A DNA stretch of 64,000 nt from an uncultured Alteromonadaceae bacterium (GCA_947494925.1 CANLWS010000007.1:62001-126000); one strand, 5' to 3'; counted from the stretch's first letter, positions 43,900-54,247 are shown. Notes: generated by a model not told the origin, from the sequence alone. A program made the numbers and translations.

Positions 43900-44336
43900 A
43901 GTATAAAAATAATTTTGCCCTATGGTAATTCAACCTCAATCCTATATCTTTATACCCGTCACAAGGAAACACGACGGGTCAGGAAGACGCAAGGATGGTG
44001 ACTGGACATCCTCATGGTGAGAGGAATAGCAGCGATAGGACAGCTGTTTAACAGGACGTTTTAAAGGATCGCAGTCTGGAAGGCTGAATGGACTTTCTCA
44101 GGAAGAGAAATAATGGACAATCTCAGGAGGAGAAATGCTGATAGGAGGATGAATCAGCTTAAAAGGATTAAGGAACTGGACACACTCAGGATTGAGTGAC
44201 TCACTTAGGATGAGTGAGAATAGAAGGAAAGGGGCGTATATGGATGTTGACCGGGATGGTTTAATAGCTAAGGATTGCTGAGAAGGATGCTCAAAATTTA
44301 GAAAATGCGGTGATCGAAAGGTCACCGCATTTTTTG
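43900..44336 (+). ncRNA. csrB: CsrB/RsmY-type regulatory RNA that sequesters CsrA
   Basis: A purine-rich stretch without a long open frame carries about 25 GGA motifs between roughly 43960 and 44300, mostly as AGGA. Many sit in loops of small hairpins, for example CACTCA-GGAT-TGAGTG at 44183-44198 and CTCACTTAGGATGAGTGAG at 44200-44218. That is the CsrA-binding arrangement of CsrB/CsrC. A -10 box, a GacA/UvrY-type box upstream and a strong terminator downstream complete the gene. It would titrate the translational regulator CsrA and so control carbon flow, motility and biofilm matrix genes. Its length (about 430 nt) fits CsrB-type RNAs. The 5' end is approximate. Confidence 0.88.
44303..44336. 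terminator. Terminator of the CsrB-like RNA, possibly bidirectional
   Basis: AAATGCGGTGA (44303-44313) pairs with TCACCGCATTT (44322-44332) around an 8-nt loop, followed by a T-run on the plus strand. The hybrid kinase gene ends 48 nt away on the other strand, where the reverse complement also leads into a T-rich stretch. Confidence 0.9.
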
Positions 44337-44383
44337 TATTAATGCAAATTGGTGTTACTCATCCCCTTGGAACCACCACAGAA

Positions 44384-47300
44384 TTAATTTAATTTCGCTG
44401 TATATAACCATTTTTTAATCTCGGACGAGAGTTGGTCAACGTCTATAGGCTTCGCAAGATAGCCATCCATTCCGGCAGACACGCATTTTTCCATATCCCC
44501 TTTCATCGCATTTGCGGTTAATGCGACAATAGGAATGTTTGGGTCAAATTTATTGGCTTGAGAGCTACGAATTCTTCTACTTGCTTCGTATCCGTCCATG
44601 ATTGGCATCTGACAATCCATCAGAATTAGATCGAACGACATGTTTGTTTTTTCGAGTTTATTCAACGCCTGTTGGCCGTTTTCAGCAACAGTAACGTTGT
44701 AGCCAAGGTTTTTGAGCATTTCCAACGCAACCTGTTGATTTACATAATTATCTTCTACCAGCAATATTCGAGCATTGTTACCCATCATCGACATAGAGTT
44801 GTGTCGGGTGAGTAGCGGGATTTCTTGTTGAGGCGCTTCTTTCAGGCCAAGAATAATTGCCATGGCGGCATTTAAATCAGAGGATTTTACAGGTTTAGCA
44901 AAGTAGGCGGCAAATCCAAGCTGTTTGAACTTCTGACCATCACCTTTAAATGTTGTTGAGGTCATCATAATCAGTTGCAAATTAGACAAGCGATTGTCGC
45001 TGCGTATTGCTTTGGCTAACTCTTCGCCATTTATCCCGGGCATATTTGCATCAAGTATTGCGATGTCAAACCGACTATTGTTTTTTTCTCCTTCACGTAA
45101 CAACTTTAATGCGCTGGGGGCATTAAAAGCCTCTCCGACAACAAGTTTCTGCTGTTCCAACATGCTACGCAGTACTTCACGATTAGTTTTACTGTCATCC
45201 ACGATCAGAATACGATGTCCAGCAAGCTGCTCGACTTTTATTAATTCTTCTTTATAACTTGGGTGCGATGCACCGTTATACTTGAGGCTAAACCAGAATT
45301 CAGAACCTTTTTGCCATTCACTATTGACGCCAATTTCTCCGTCCATCAGCTCGACCAGTTGTTTTGATATAGCTAAGCCCAGGCCGGTTCCACCAAATTG
45401 TCGGGTAGGAGTAGCGTCCAGTTGACTGAATTTATTGAACAACTGTGTTTGTTTTTCCTGTGGAATACCCATCCCAGTGTCTTGAATACAAAAATGGAGT
45501 CGGTTTTCCTGGGTACAATTAGCACGTAAAACAACTTCACCCTGTTGTGTAAATTTGATCGCATTACTGATCAAATTGGTCAGAATTTGTCTGATTCGAC
45601 CCGGGTCCGCTTTGACCCACTGAGGTACATTGGGTGACAATGCGAAGATAAACTCCAGCCCCTTATCCTCTGCCCGCAATGCAAAGGTATCAACAATATT
45701 TTCCAGCATTTCATGCAAGTCGAACTCGATTTCCTCAAGGTGAAGTTTACCGGCTTCAATTTTGGAAAAATCCAAAATGTCGTTTATCAGATGAAGTAGG
45801 GATTGGCCGCTGACCTGCGCCAGGGTCGCGTAATGACTTTGCGTTTCGTCCAGATTGGTTTTTAGTAGCAGGTCATTCATGCCAATAATACCATTGATTG
45901 GCGTCCTGATTTCGTGACTCATATTGGCCAGAAAGTCACTTTTCGCCTGGCTTGCTTCTTTCGCCAGTTCCTCTGCTTTTTTCAGCTCAGTTATATCCTG
46001 AAAAGCCCCTCGCAGAATCATATCTCCATTTGGAGCAACGTCAGGGTATCCTACTGCTCTAACCCATATTCTGTTGTTTTTAGCTGTAATAAATGGCACC
46101 TGAACATCCCAACTTGTGCCTTCTTCTATAGCTTGATCCATGGCTTGTTGGATGACAGGTCTTGCCTCAGGCGCATAGTGGTTAATTGCATTTTCAACAT
46201 CAACCTCTGAGCCGACCGGAATCTCATGTATTCGATAAACTTCCTCGGTCCAATACAGAGCGTTTCTCTTAACATTGAACTCCCATCCACCCAATTTTGC
46301 CATCTTGCCGGTCGCTTCCAACAAATGTTGGTCGCGTTTTTTTTCTTTTTCAATTTCTCTTAATTCAGTGATGTCCCGACCTATGTAAAGATAGCCATCA
46401 AGTTCATTTCCGCTACCAATAATGGCTGTCGAGGTTAAATTTACCGGAAAGGTAGTGCCATTCTTTCGCACAAATTGCCATTCGTTTTCTTCTATCAATC
46501 CTTGCTTGGCTATATAGGTAAGAGATTCAATACCTGCTTTCAATTTGCAGGCTACTTTCCCACTCAGTCTTTGTGCATGGATGACAATTTCTTCATGCAT
46601 ATGAAATAGTTCTGGGGTTGCTTTGTGCAATACTTCTCGGCGAGCATAACCAAGCAGTTGCTCAGCTGTGCGGTTGTAGGTGACTATTTTGCCTTGAGTA
46701 TCAGTGGCAATAATAATTAAGTTAGCGCTATCCAGTACTGCTTTTTGCAGGTTATTAATTTTGACAATTTTTTCTTCGTATTCTTTTTGACGAGTGATAT
46801 CACTCTCTATTGCCATGAACCCTTTTAATTCGCCAAACTCCAAAATGGGCTGGCAGTTAATTCTTATCCAGTACTTTTTACCGCTTTTAGCGTAATTTAC
46901 CATCTCGCCGCTAAATGGGTTGGCATTTATTATTGCTTGCGTAAGCAGTTTCGCTTGCTCAGGGTCTGTCTCAGGTCCCGCTAAAAAATCTTTCGGGTTG
47001 CGCCCAAACACTTCGTCAAAAGAATAGCCACTAATGGTTGTGAAAGCCTGATTGATCCACTGAATATTGAGCGCTGTATCGGTTATTATGACGGCATTGT
47101 CAGTTTCCTGAGCCACTTTAGCCAGAAATTCATTTTCTTTCAGGCTAGTCTCAAGCTGTTTTTGTGTTTGATAGTTTTCCGTCAGATCGTAATTGACACC
47201 GATAACTTTGACTGGCTCGCCGAGGCTATCCAATACGACATACCCGTACGCCTTTAGGTACTTTTCAGTACTTTCAGGGGTAACGATTCGAAACGAATAA

Positions 47301-47941
47301 TCAAACTTCTCTCGATTTTCCACAACCTTTTCAAAGGTGTTGATGCTACGCTCGATATCATCAGGGTGGATTGACTTTACCCAGTCATCAAAACTTCCAT
47401 TAAAACCTTCTGCAGAGACCCCATACAAAACGAACATTTGTTCGTCCCACTCAAGCTTTTCATGTTGTAAGTCATATTGCCAAACCCCAATTCCTGCCGA
47501 GTCAATTGCCACCTGAAATCGCTCAGTGAGAGATAGCAGATCATCCTGTGCCAGCTTGAGTGAAGTGGACTCATTGATAGTGGCGATTACAAATTGTTCC
47601 TGCCCAATGTCCAGCCTCTTCAGGTCGACTGTGACATAACGCTCTTCGCCCGACTTGTTAAGAATCCTGAAGGTTTGGCCACTTTCATCGAACGGAGTGG
47701 ATTCTTGGTCAAAGAAGCTTTTAAGATTTTCTAATATTTGTTGTTGATACCGATCGGGGACTAATTTGGTAAGAAGCGAATCACATAACTCTGTTTGTTC
47801 AAAGCCGAAAAGTTTACAGGCGGAAGCGTTAGCATGCTGAATAATGCCATCAGTAGATACCAGTATAATTGCAGTTGAACATGCATCCAATATAGCGTGT
47901 GTCAAAGATTGCGCTTGTTTATTGGTAGACTGCGTATTCAA
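44384..47941 (-). CDS. Hybrid sensor histidine kinase with five PAS domains and two receivers
   Basis: An 1185-aa cytoplasmic hybrid kinase; no membrane segment is apparent. About five PAS/PAC units fill residues 1-660, several with the G-x-x-D-x-T/S pattern after the PAC region. HisKA has the phosphorylated His near 675 in N-M-S-H-E-I-R-T-P. The HATPase has N-A-I-K-F-T and D-T-G-M-G-I-P with a G-G-T-G-L-G-L-A-I loop. Two receivers carry Asp near 963 (I-L-D-A-N-M-P-G) and 1107 ([11 protein letters not shown]). No Hpt domain is present, so a separate phosphotransferase must exist. It is monocistronic and converges on the CsrB-like RNA. It is not BarA-like in its sensor part. Confidence 0.93.
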   Translation of the reverse strand: MNTQSTNKQAQSLTHAILDACSTAIILVSTDGIIQHANASACKLFGFEQTELCDSLLTKLVPDRYQQQILENLKSFFDQESTPFDESGQTFRILNKSGEERYVTVDLKRLDIGQEQFVIATINESTSLKLAQDDLLSLTERFQVAIDSAGIGVWQYDLQHEKLEWDEQMFVLYGVSAEGFNGSFDDWVKSIHPDDIERSINTFEKVVENREKFDYSFRIVTPESTEKYLKAYGYVVLDSLGEPVKVIGVNYDLTENYQTQKQLETSLKENEFLAKVAQETDNAVIITDTALNIQWINQAFTTISGYSFDEVFGRNPKDFLAGPETDPEQAKLLTQAIINANPFSGEMVNYAKSGKKYWIRINCQPILEFGELKGFMAIESDITRQKEYEEKIVKINNLQKAVLDSANLIIIATDTQGKIVTYNRTAEQLLGYARREVLHKATPELFHMHEEIVIHAQRLSGKVACKLKAGIESLTYIAKQGLIEENEWQFVRKNGTTFPVNLTSTAIIGSGNELDGYLYIGRDITELREIEKEKKRDQHLLEATGKMAKLGGWEFNVKRNALYWTEEVYRIHEIPVGSEVDVENAINHYAPEARPVIQQAMDQAIEEGTSWDVQVPFITAKNNRIWVRAVGYPDVAPNGDMILRGAFQDITELKKAEELAKEASQAKSDFLANMSHEIRTPINGIIGMNDLLLKTNLDETQSHYATLAQVSGQSLLHLINDILDFSKIEAGKLHLEEIEFDLHEMLENIVDTFALRAEDKGLEFIFALSPNVPQWVKADPGRIRQILTNLISNAIKFTQQGEVVLRANCTQENRLHFCIQDTGMGIPQEKQTQLFNKFSQLDATPTRQFGGTGLGLAISKQLVELMDGEIGVNSEWQKGSEFWFSLKYNGASHPSYKEELIKVEQLAGHRILIVDDSKTNREVLRSMLEQQKLVVGEAFNAPSALKLLREGEKNNSRFDIAILDANMPGINGEELAKAIRSDNRLSNLQLIMMTSTTFKGDGQKFKQLGFAAYFAKPVKSSDLNAAMAIILGLKEAPQQEIPLLTRHNSMSMMGNNARILLVEDNYVNQQVALEMLKNLGYNVTVAENGQQALNKLEKTNMSFDLILMDCQMPIMDGYEASRRIRSSQANKFDPNIPIVALTANAMKGDMEKCVSAGMDGYLAKPIDVDQLSSEIKKWLYTAKLN

Positions 47942-48149
47942 ATTATTTACTCATTTCGTACCTGCAAATGGTGATAAGTCACTGTTTGCCATAAATTAAT
48001 ATCAAGATTAGTTTGTTTAATATACACCTAATTTCACTAAATTGGAGTGTTAACCTGACAGATGAATATTCATACCTTCAAATAGTCTGTCTAGTTAATC
48101 TTATTTTACTTCATTACAATGGCGTTAATTATTATTACGGAATGTCACT

Positions 48150-49079
48150 TTGTCGCAAGCAATAGTTAAAGCTCCACCCTTTAGATGGTCTTTTTTCTTA
48201 CCTAAGTTTTGGTTAACCTGGCTAGGCATTTTGTTATTATATGTCATTTCCTGGCTCCCCTATTTTATACAAACTTATATCGGCAGGGTCGTAGGCTGGC
48301 TATTGACTAAGCTGGGTAAAAAGCGAATTGTAGTTGCGAGAAGAAACCTAGAACTCAGTTTTCCGGAGATGAGTGAAGCACAGCGCTCCTTAATTCTTAG
48401 AGAAAACATACAGCATGCGGGAATGGCTGTGCTAGAAGCAAGCATGGGCTGGTGGTGGCCGGATTGGCGAGTAAAAAATATTGGCTCGATTGAAGGTTTC
48501 GAGCATGTGGAAGCTATTTTAGCGAAGGGCAAAGGGGTTCTGGGTCTGGCAATTCACAATATGAATCTGGAATTAGGATGCAGAATAGCTGGGTTGCACG
48601 CGCCATCTGTTGCGTTTTACAGGAAACACAATAACCCTCTGATGGAGTACATGCAGTACCGTGGCAGAGCTCGTTCAAATAAATATATGATCCACAAACG
48701 AAACGTCAGGGGTCTTATTCAGGCGTTAGATGAAAAGGAAGTCTGCTTTTATCTACCTGATCAGGATTACGGCAGGACAAAGTGTGAATTTGTACCTTTT
48801 TTTGCTGTACAGGAAGTCGCCACTACAACAGGAACTTTGTTGTTTGCCAATCAAGCAAATTGCGAAACGGTCTTTATTGTTTCCAATCGGACTAAAGATG
48901 GATACAACGTTAAATTCGTTCCAGGGCTGGAGAATTTTCCATCTGGAGACGATAAACTAGATGTGGCGAGGATTAATCGCAAAGTGGAAGAGCTTGTAAT
49001 GCTTGCTCCATCCCAATACCTTTGGATGCACAAACGATTTAAGACCAGACCTTCGAAAGAAGATCCATCCCTATATTAG
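48150..49079 (+). CDS. Lipid A late acyltransferase (LpxL/LpxM family)
   Basis: A 309-aa inner-membrane acyltransferase. A hydrophobic anchor (about 16-40) precedes the acyltransferase domain. The catalytic motif is A-I-H-N-M-N-L-E-L-G, an H-x4-E variant of the H-x4-D/E motif. P-D-Q-D-Y-G (about 205) is a conserved substrate-binding segment, and Y-L-W-M-H-K-R-F-K-T-R is the family's C-terminal mark. It adds a secondary acyl chain to Kdo2-lipid IVA. The start is TTG 48150. Lauroyl versus myristoyl specificity cannot be told from the sequence. Confidence 0.9.
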   Translation: MSQAIVKAPPFRWSFFLPKFWLTWLGILLLYVISWLPYFIQTYIGRVVGWLLTKLGKKRIVVARRNLELSFPEMSEAQRSLILRENIQHAGMAVLEASMGWWWPDWRVKNIGSIEGFEHVEAILAKGKGVLGLAIHNMNLELGCRIAGLHAPSVAFYRKHNNPLMEYMQYRGRARSNKYMIHKRNVRGLIQALDEKEVCFYLPDQDYGRTKCEFVPFFAVQEVATTTGTLLFANQANCETVFIVSNRTKDGYNVKFVPGLENFPSGDDKLDVARINRKVEELVMLAPSQYLWMHKRFKTRPSKEDPSLY

Positions 49080-49150
49080 GGAATATTTTTACGAATACGT
49101 TGTCTTAGATATGAAATTAATTTAAATGTTCAGGATACCTAGATTACACC

Positions 49151-49768
49151 ATGGCTAAAAAGTCTTCATCAAATACGCTTTTCTGGGCGCGACATATTGG
49201 GTTAGCGCTGGCGCTTATTATCATCGCCGCTATTGTCATTAGTTTGCAGAATACGAATATCAGTGCGCCTAAGCCACAAGGTGCAGGTGAAACCAAAACC
49301 GTTTCCCAAGGCATGACTGAGTTTTATGCTGCCTACAGAATGTCATCATCGAAGCCGTTCGAAGAAGATATTGGTGACTTTGTGATGCAGCTTAACGTTG
49401 ATCAGCGCCCTTTGTCTGAACGATTGAAGAGTATGGAGAGCATTCAAAAGCCGATTTCCAGAAGGTGGGTAGGGGAACACAAATATCGTAGTTTTAAAGT
49501 GGGCAGTACAGTACGCGAAGCGATAACCAGTTTTGCTCAAAACGAGGGGATGCAATTGATCTGGGAGCTAGATAAAGATTTCATTATCAAAAACCAATTC
49601 CAGATGGATAACACTGTTACCGGATCATTAGGGAAAATAGCCAGTGCAATAGACGGTAGCTTTGAAGGTGATGTGAAAGCGTATTTATGTCCTAAACAAC
49701 GTTCTTTGGTTATCACTGAAACCACCAGCAATTACTTGCAAACAAATTGTTCTCTGGTGCAAGGATAA
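49151..49768 (+). CDS. TcpQ/PilL-like C-terminal domain protein
   Basis: A 205-aa bitopic protein with a short cytoplasmic start, one membrane helix (about 14-35) and a periplasmic part. The C-terminal 85 residues (S-F-K-V-G-S-T-V-R-E-A-I-T-S-F-A-Q, then M-Q-L-I-W-E) match the TcpQ/PilL-C domain, a secretin-N0-like fold. In toxin-coregulated pilus systems TcpQ stabilises the secretin TcpC. Here no tcp genes are near, so its partner is unknown; the lipoprotein secretin in this window is one candidate. ATG 49151 is the only good start. Confidence 0.78.
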   Translation: MAKKSSSNTLFWARHIGLALALIIIAAIVISLQNTNISAPKPQGAGETKTVSQGMTEFYAAYRMSSSKPFEEDIGDFVMQLNVDQRPLSERLKSMESIQKPISRRWVGEHKYRSFKVGSTVREAITSFAQNEGMQLIWELDKDFIIKNQFQMDNTVTGSLGKIASAIDGSFEGDVKAYLCPKQRSLVITETTSNYLQTNCSLVQG

Positions 49769-49861
49769 AAAATTAGTCGCTGGATTAGCCTGGACGCAGA
49801 TTTAAGTCTGAGACTTGCAATAATACCATTACTGTTTGGTATAAAGTGTATTTCGCCCAGA

Positions 49862-52720
49862 TTAAATTAACGGCAAGGTCTCTTCCCAAATTGCACGTAC
49901 CGTATCCCTCTGAAGTTTAAACTCGGAAGCATTTTCCAACCGTTCCCGCTGTTGTAAGGCTAGCCGATGGCTGGTATTGCGATAGCTAAGGTATGCATCC
50001 CCTAGCGCTTCCGAAGTGGATTTGGAAATAATATTTTCGTTCGCCAGTTGCTCTAATATGCGGATGTTATCTGACCAGGTTGTGAGTGAATCGATTTTAT
50101 TGCAATTGGCCAAAACCCAATATTGCACCAGAAATTCGATATCGGCTATACCACCGTTATCTTGTTTTATATCAAATGTATCTGAATTTGAGAGGCTAAG
50201 GTGCTTGCGCATTTTTTCTCGCATTTCTGAGACATCGGTAGCCAGTCTCTTCGGGTCGCGCGGTTTGCATAATATGTTGGTACGAGTAGTGTTAAATTGG
50301 TCTGCAAGGATACGATCACCATATATAAAACGTGTTCGTACCAATGCCTGATGTTCCCAGGTCCATGCTTCATTTTCCAGATAGTAAGCGTAACCATCAA
50401 TTTGGCTGACTAACACACCAGCATTTCCAGAGGGTCGCAAGCGCATATCGACATCATACAAGAGTCCAGACATGGTTTTTGTGATGAACAGATGCATGAT
50501 TCGTTGTGCAAGTTTGGTATAAAAACGCCCGGATTCTATTGGCTTGGGACCTATTGTTAGTTCTTGAACGTCGGCATTATGCACAAACACCAGATCCAAG
50601 TCTGAACCATAGCCCAGTTCAATGCCCCCAAGCTTGCCATAACCGATAACGCCAAACCCCATATTCTGTGCATCCTTTCCTAGAGGTGCACCATGTTTTT
50701 CAGTGATTTGTTGCCACGCAAGAACAACGACTTCGGCTATTATGGCTTCCGCCAAAAATGTCAGGTGGTCACTCACTTTCATTACTGGTAGAACGCCAGT
50801 AACGTCTGCTGCTGCAATTTTAAGTTGTTGAGACAACTTAAATTGGCGCAGCATTTCCATCTGCAGTTCCAGATCGTCGGGTTCTATTCTCAGTAACAAG
50901 GGTCTGAGTTCAGAGCTGTACTGGTCGAATGGTGTTGGATTGTAGAGCTCGGCAGGATTGAGCAATTCGTCCAGCAATATAGGAAAACGAGCAATTTGTT
51001 CACTTATCCAAGGACTGGCCGCACAAAGTCTGACAAGTTGTTTGGATACACCGTGATTTTCATGTAGCAATTGCAGGTAAGTTGTTCTTCCAGCAATTGA
51101 GTTCAGCACGGTTAACGCTCGTGTAAGTACATCCAGGTAGTTGACGTTTTGTTGCTCCAGTATAATGCACAGAAGCTGGGGGATAAGCACACCTAAGGTA
51201 TCCAGCCCCCGTTGTCCAACGCCCTTTTTGCCTAAATTAAGCTTAAATTGAGATAGATTCTGATAAAAAACTTGTGCTTGTTCTTCGTTTAGCCAGGCAC
51301 TTAATAATTCCACCGTTTCCTGACCACTGAATTCCAGTTTCCATAAGGCACTAATTTCATCAGGAATAGAGGTGAGCGATGTTTCTTCGCTATCTGCGTC
51401 ATTACCGATCAATAAGGAAAATTCACCGTTAATATTGCTCATGTGTCCTTCTAATGTTTTTAAAAAAGAAGGATAGTCTTCGAATCCCATTACTTTAAGC
51501 AGGCGGTATTGGTCGCGAGTTTCAGTGGGCAAATTCTGCGTCTGCTTATCTGCAAATTGCTGGAGACAATGTTCCACTTTACGCAAAAATAAATAGCTTT
51601 CACGCAGACTGTCGGCATTTTGTTGTTGCAGGTGTCCCAGCGTTGGGAGGGTTTTCAAATTGTGTAACAAGCCAGGTTGCTGTAAATCTGACTCTCGACC
51701 GCCACGAATAATTTGGAAGCTTTGAACAATAAATTCAACCTCGCGAATACCACCTTCACCTAGTTTGATATTACTATCGAGTCTTCTACGGCGTACTTCC
51801 TGAGATATCAGTCCTTTCATCTTACGCAGCGAATCAATTGCTCCATAATCGAGATATCTTCTGAATACGAATGGGGTAAGAATCTTGCTTAGATCATGAG
51901 CATAAGGATCCTGGTGATTAAGAATTCGGGCCTTTATCATTGCATAACGTTCCCAATCACGTCCCTGATCCTGATAATAATCTTCAAGTGCCGAAAACGA
52001 ACTTACCAGTGGGCCACTTTCGCCAAAAGGTCGCAGTCTCATGTCAACCCTGAATACCTGGCCTTGTGCCGTGGTTTTGTCTAGTGCAGTGATTAACTGC
52101 TGCGCCAATTTAGTGAAGAACTGGTGATGTTCAATGGACTTTTTACCACCTTGTGTTTCACCTGATGACGGATAGGCAAAAATCAAGTCTATATCAGATG
52201 AGAAGTTAAGTTCCCGACCACCCAGTTTGCCCATCCCCAGGATCAGGAGTGATTGGGTACCAAGTTCTCCTTTGGGTTCTCCATATCGAACGCAAAGTTG
52301 TTTGTGCAGCCAGTTGTTACTATGGTTAATCAATACATCCGCAAGGGCAGAAACTTGCATGAGAGATGTTTCGATACTTTGTTTGTTGAGCAAATCTGCA
52401 CTGGCAATTATCACCATATAGTGACGACGAAATTGTCTGAGTACCCTATGGAATTGTTCTTCGGTACTGACACCATCGAGTTGTTGGGACAAAATATTGC
52501 TTAAATATTCGTGACAGAGTTTCGATGCTTCGTCATTTGAGATCTGGTCAATGATTTCGGCTTGTTGAACCACACTTTCTGCAATAAAGTCACTAAGAGC
52601 GAAAATTGGTTTGAGCTGTTTTTCACATGTCTCATAGTGAGCTGCTTGTGGGCAGTTCTCAAGGAAGTGTTGCCAATGTTGGTTTGCAACTTCAATCAAT
52701 GTGTCTTGCATGTTATCCAT
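49862..52720 (-). CDS. glnE: Bifunctional glutamine synthetase adenylyltransferase/deadenylylase
   Basis: A 952-aa enzyme from ATG 52720 (E. coli GlnE 946 aa). It contains two nucleotidyltransferase domains: the first has G-M-G-K-L-G-G-R-E-L-N-F-S-S-D-I-D-L-I and the second has G-Y-G-K-L-G-G-I-E-L-G-Y-G-S-D-L-D-L-V, both with the catalytic G-S/S-S-D-x-D core. Each is followed by a GlnD-PII-uridylyltransferase-like helical domain. It adjusts glutamine synthetase activity by reversible adenylylation in response to PII. The frame is open 30 codons further upstream, but those residues do not fit the family. No near neighbour on the same strand. Confidence 0.95.
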   Translation of the reverse strand: MDNMQDTLIEVANQHWQHFLENCPQAAHYETCEKQLKPIFALSDFIAESVVQQAEIIDQISNDEASKLCHEYLSNILSQQLDGVSTEEQFHRVLRQFRRHYMVIIASADLLNKQSIETSLMQVSALADVLINHSNNWLHKQLCVRYGEPKGELGTQSLLILGMGKLGGRELNFSSDIDLIFAYPSSGETQGGKKSIEHHQFFTKLAQQLITALDKTTAQGQVFRVDMRLRPFGESGPLVSSFSALEDYYQDQGRDWERYAMIKARILNHQDPYAHDLSKILTPFVFRRYLDYGAIDSLRKMKGLISQEVRRRRLDSNIKLGEGGIREVEFIVQSFQIIRGGRESDLQQPGLLHNLKTLPTLGHLQQQNADSLRESYLFLRKVEHCLQQFADKQTQNLPTETRDQYRLLKVMGFEDYPSFLKTLEGHMSNINGEFSLLIGNDADSEETSLTSIPDEISALWKLEFSGQETVELLSAWLNEEQAQVFYQNLSQFKLNLGKKGVGQRGLDTLGVLIPQLLCIILEQQNVNYLDVLTRALTVLNSIAGRTTYLQLLHENHGVSKQLVRLCAASPWISEQIARFPILLDELLNPAELYNPTPFDQYSSELRPLLLRIEPDDLELQMEMLRQFKLSQQLKIAAADVTGVLPVMKVSDHLTFLAEAIIAEVVVLAWQQITEKHGAPLGKDAQNMGFGVIGYGKLGGIELGYGSDLDLVFVHNADVQELTIGPKPIESGRFYTKLAQRIMHLFITKTMSGLLYDVDMRLRPSGNAGVLVSQIDGYAYYLENEAWTWEHQALVRTRFIYGDRILADQFNTTRTNILCKPRDPKRLATDVSEMREKMRKHLSLSNSDTFDIKQDNGGIADIEFLVQYWVLANCNKIDSLTTWSDNIRILEQLANENIISKSTSEALGDAYLSYRNTSHRLALQQRERLENASEFKLQRDTVRAIWEETLPLI

Positions 52721-52842
52721 AAAATGAAATTTGTAATCGATATGGCGTACTTCTCTTGAGGATGCTATGTATAGTGTCATATTGCAACGTGAAGCGACCG
52801 GCTTTATCAACTTTTATTCTTATCATTGGTGTGTAATGTATT

Positions 52843-53745
52843 ATGAATACTCTGATTAATTTGATCGACGTATCGTCAGATATTTGGATTTATTTGGCCA
52901 TCGATATGGTGATTGCTATCTGCCTGCTTATTACCTTAAGGTGGATGTCAGGCAGGCTGGTTGCGATCAATCGAAACGATGAACTCTGTGCGCAGGCAAA
53001 CTTTGCATTAGGAATTTCAGTTGCCGGAAGAATGTTTGCGCTGTGCATTGTATTGTCAGCGGCAGTGGCCAGTTCAACCAAAACAGACTATTTATCTACC
53101 GCCTTGGGAATGTTGTTTTATGGGTTAGTGGGGATATTTCTTATCCGTATAGGTAGGCTGGCTCATGACAAAATAATTCTGCACCGGCTTGATAAAGAAG
53201 AACATATCAGAAAACGTAATACCAGCATTGCGCTAGTTGATGCATCAAGTTCAATTTCCACGGCGCTTATCATCCGCAGCATCATGTTGTGGGTAGAAGG
53301 GAGTGACGCAAATGCATTGGTAGCAATCTTATCTGGTTTTTTCGTTACTCAGGCAATTTTACTGACAACAACCCGGTTGTACGAAAGACGATTCAAAGAA
53401 AATAATCAAAGTGGTTCGCTGCAAAAATCGCTCACTAAGGGCCAGCTTGCTTTAGCGATCCAGCACTCCGGCAATTTACTCGGCACTGCTATGGTGGTAA
53501 CAGCAGCCAGCAGCCTGTTGATATACAATCCAGTAGGTTATGTAAGTAATTTAACTAGCTGGTTGTTTGTTGGCTTGGCGCTGACATTGCTTCTGGCAGT
53601 GCTTGTGGCAATTGCTAAAAAATTAATTCTGGCAGGATTAGATCTTGTGCAGGAAATAGACCAGCAACATAACATCGGTATCGCCAGTATTGAAATGGTG
53701 TTAAGTGTGGGAGTTGCCCTTATCGTTATTGGCTTGTTTTCCTGA
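52843..53745 (+). CDS. DUF350 membrane protein
   Basis: A 300-aa polytopic protein with about eight hydrophobic helices in a repeated pattern. Two DUF350 units are recognisable by I-N-R-N-D-E-L-C-A-Q-A-N-F-A-L-G-I-S and the later similar I-Q-H-S-G-N-L-L-G-T-A repeat. Family members are inner-membrane proteins of unknown function. ATG 52843 begins just after the divergent glnE. A long hairpin follows its stop. Confidence 0.83.
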   Translation: MNTLINLIDVSSDIWIYLAIDMVIAICLLITLRWMSGRLVAINRNDELCAQANFALGISVAGRMFALCIVLSAAVASSTKTDYLSTALGMLFYGLVGIFLIRIGRLAHDKIILHRLDKEEHIRKRNTSIALVDASSSISTALIIRSIMLWVEGSDANALVAILSGFFVTQAILLTTTRLYERRFKENNQSGSLQKSLTKGQLALAIQHSGNLLGTAMVVTAASSLLIYNPVGYVSNLTSWLFVGLALTLLLAVLVAIAKKLILAGLDLVQEIDQQHNIGIASIEMVLSVGVALIVIGLFS

Positions 53746-53747
53746 TT

Positions 53748-53808
53748 ATACCGATCCGCATAAATAAGTACCCATTCTGAGGGAGCACTTATTTATGCTG
53801 AATGGTAT
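53748..53808. terminator. Long bidirectional hairpin between DUF350 and GIY-YIG genes
   Basis: A perfect 12-bp inverted repeat, GCATAAATAAGT and ACTTATTTATGC (53758-53769, 53787-53798), is extended by ATACC/GGTAT outside. It sits in the 67-nt gap between converging genes. The stem is AT-rich and no clean T-run follows, so termination is likely but not certain. Confidence 0.6.
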
Positions 53809-53812
53809 TAGG

Positions 53813-54127
53813 TTAAATAGCCAGTTCTGGCGGAATCAACTGATGTTCAAATTCAGCAGGATGTGAGCCATCTATTAATTGACTCTTTCTTTGCCTGGTT
53901 TGTTTTTTTACCCAAAATTCTGCTTGCAAAGCCTTAGTATGGGATTCAATTTCAATTGAATAAACCAGTCTTAGCGGTCCTTTTCCTTTAAGCGCTTTTG
54001 CACATTTACTGCCTCCGGATTGGTGTTCGGCGAATCGCCTTTTAATATCATTACTTATACCGGTATAGAAATGTCCAAATTTATTCTCAACAATATATAA
54101 ATACCAACAGGACACGCTAACTCTCAT
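53813..54127 (-). CDS. GIY-YIG-domain protein (YhbQ-like)
   Basis: A 104-aa single-domain nuclease-like protein. W-Y-L-Y-I-V followed by H-F-Y-T-G-I-S-N-D-I-K-R-R-F-A-E-H is the GIY-YIG core with the Arg (K-R-R) and His of the active site. A Y-S-I-E-I-E-S-H-T-K-A-L-Q-A-E segment brings the metal-binding Glu. This fits the small YhbQ/UPF0213 family, whose cellular role is little known. The start could be ATG 54127 or one of the following codons. Confidence 0.87.
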   Translation of the reverse strand: MRVSVSCWYLYIVENKFGHFYTGISNDIKRRFAEHQSGGSKCAKALKGKGPLRLVYSIEIESHTKALQAEFWVKKQTRQRKSQLIDGSHPAEFEHQLIPPELAI

Positions 54128-54182
54128 TGCAAAAACTGGCTGAAGATGAGGATAGCATAATCATTATCGGGTCGATTTACCA

Positions 54183-54208
54183 TTTCAGTGTACAAGTGTA
54201 CGCTGAAA
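54183..54208. promoter_or_regulatory. 26-bp imperfect palindrome upstream of the hemolysin III-family gene
   Basis: TTTCAG-N-GTAC-N4-GTAC-N-CTGAAA pairs at 11 of 13 positions. It ends about 40 nt before the start codon of the downstream gene, in a 120-nt divergent spacer. Symmetry and position fit a dimeric repressor operator. It is too short-looped and lacks a T-run for a terminator. Confidence 0.4.
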
Positions 54209-54247
54209 TAGTACTATCCAGTCTGGTTAGTTTAATGGGCTCGTACA

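Noticed and set aside
43752-44336. Short open frames within the CsrB-like RNA
   Set aside because: Purine-rich GGA repeats in hairpin loops plus promoter and terminator explain the region as RNA; the frames have no protein features.
49823-49842. ATACCA/TGGTAT inverted repeat between the TcpQ-like gene and glnE
   Set aside because: Six AT-rich pairs with an 8-nt loop and no T-run are too weak to call a terminator.
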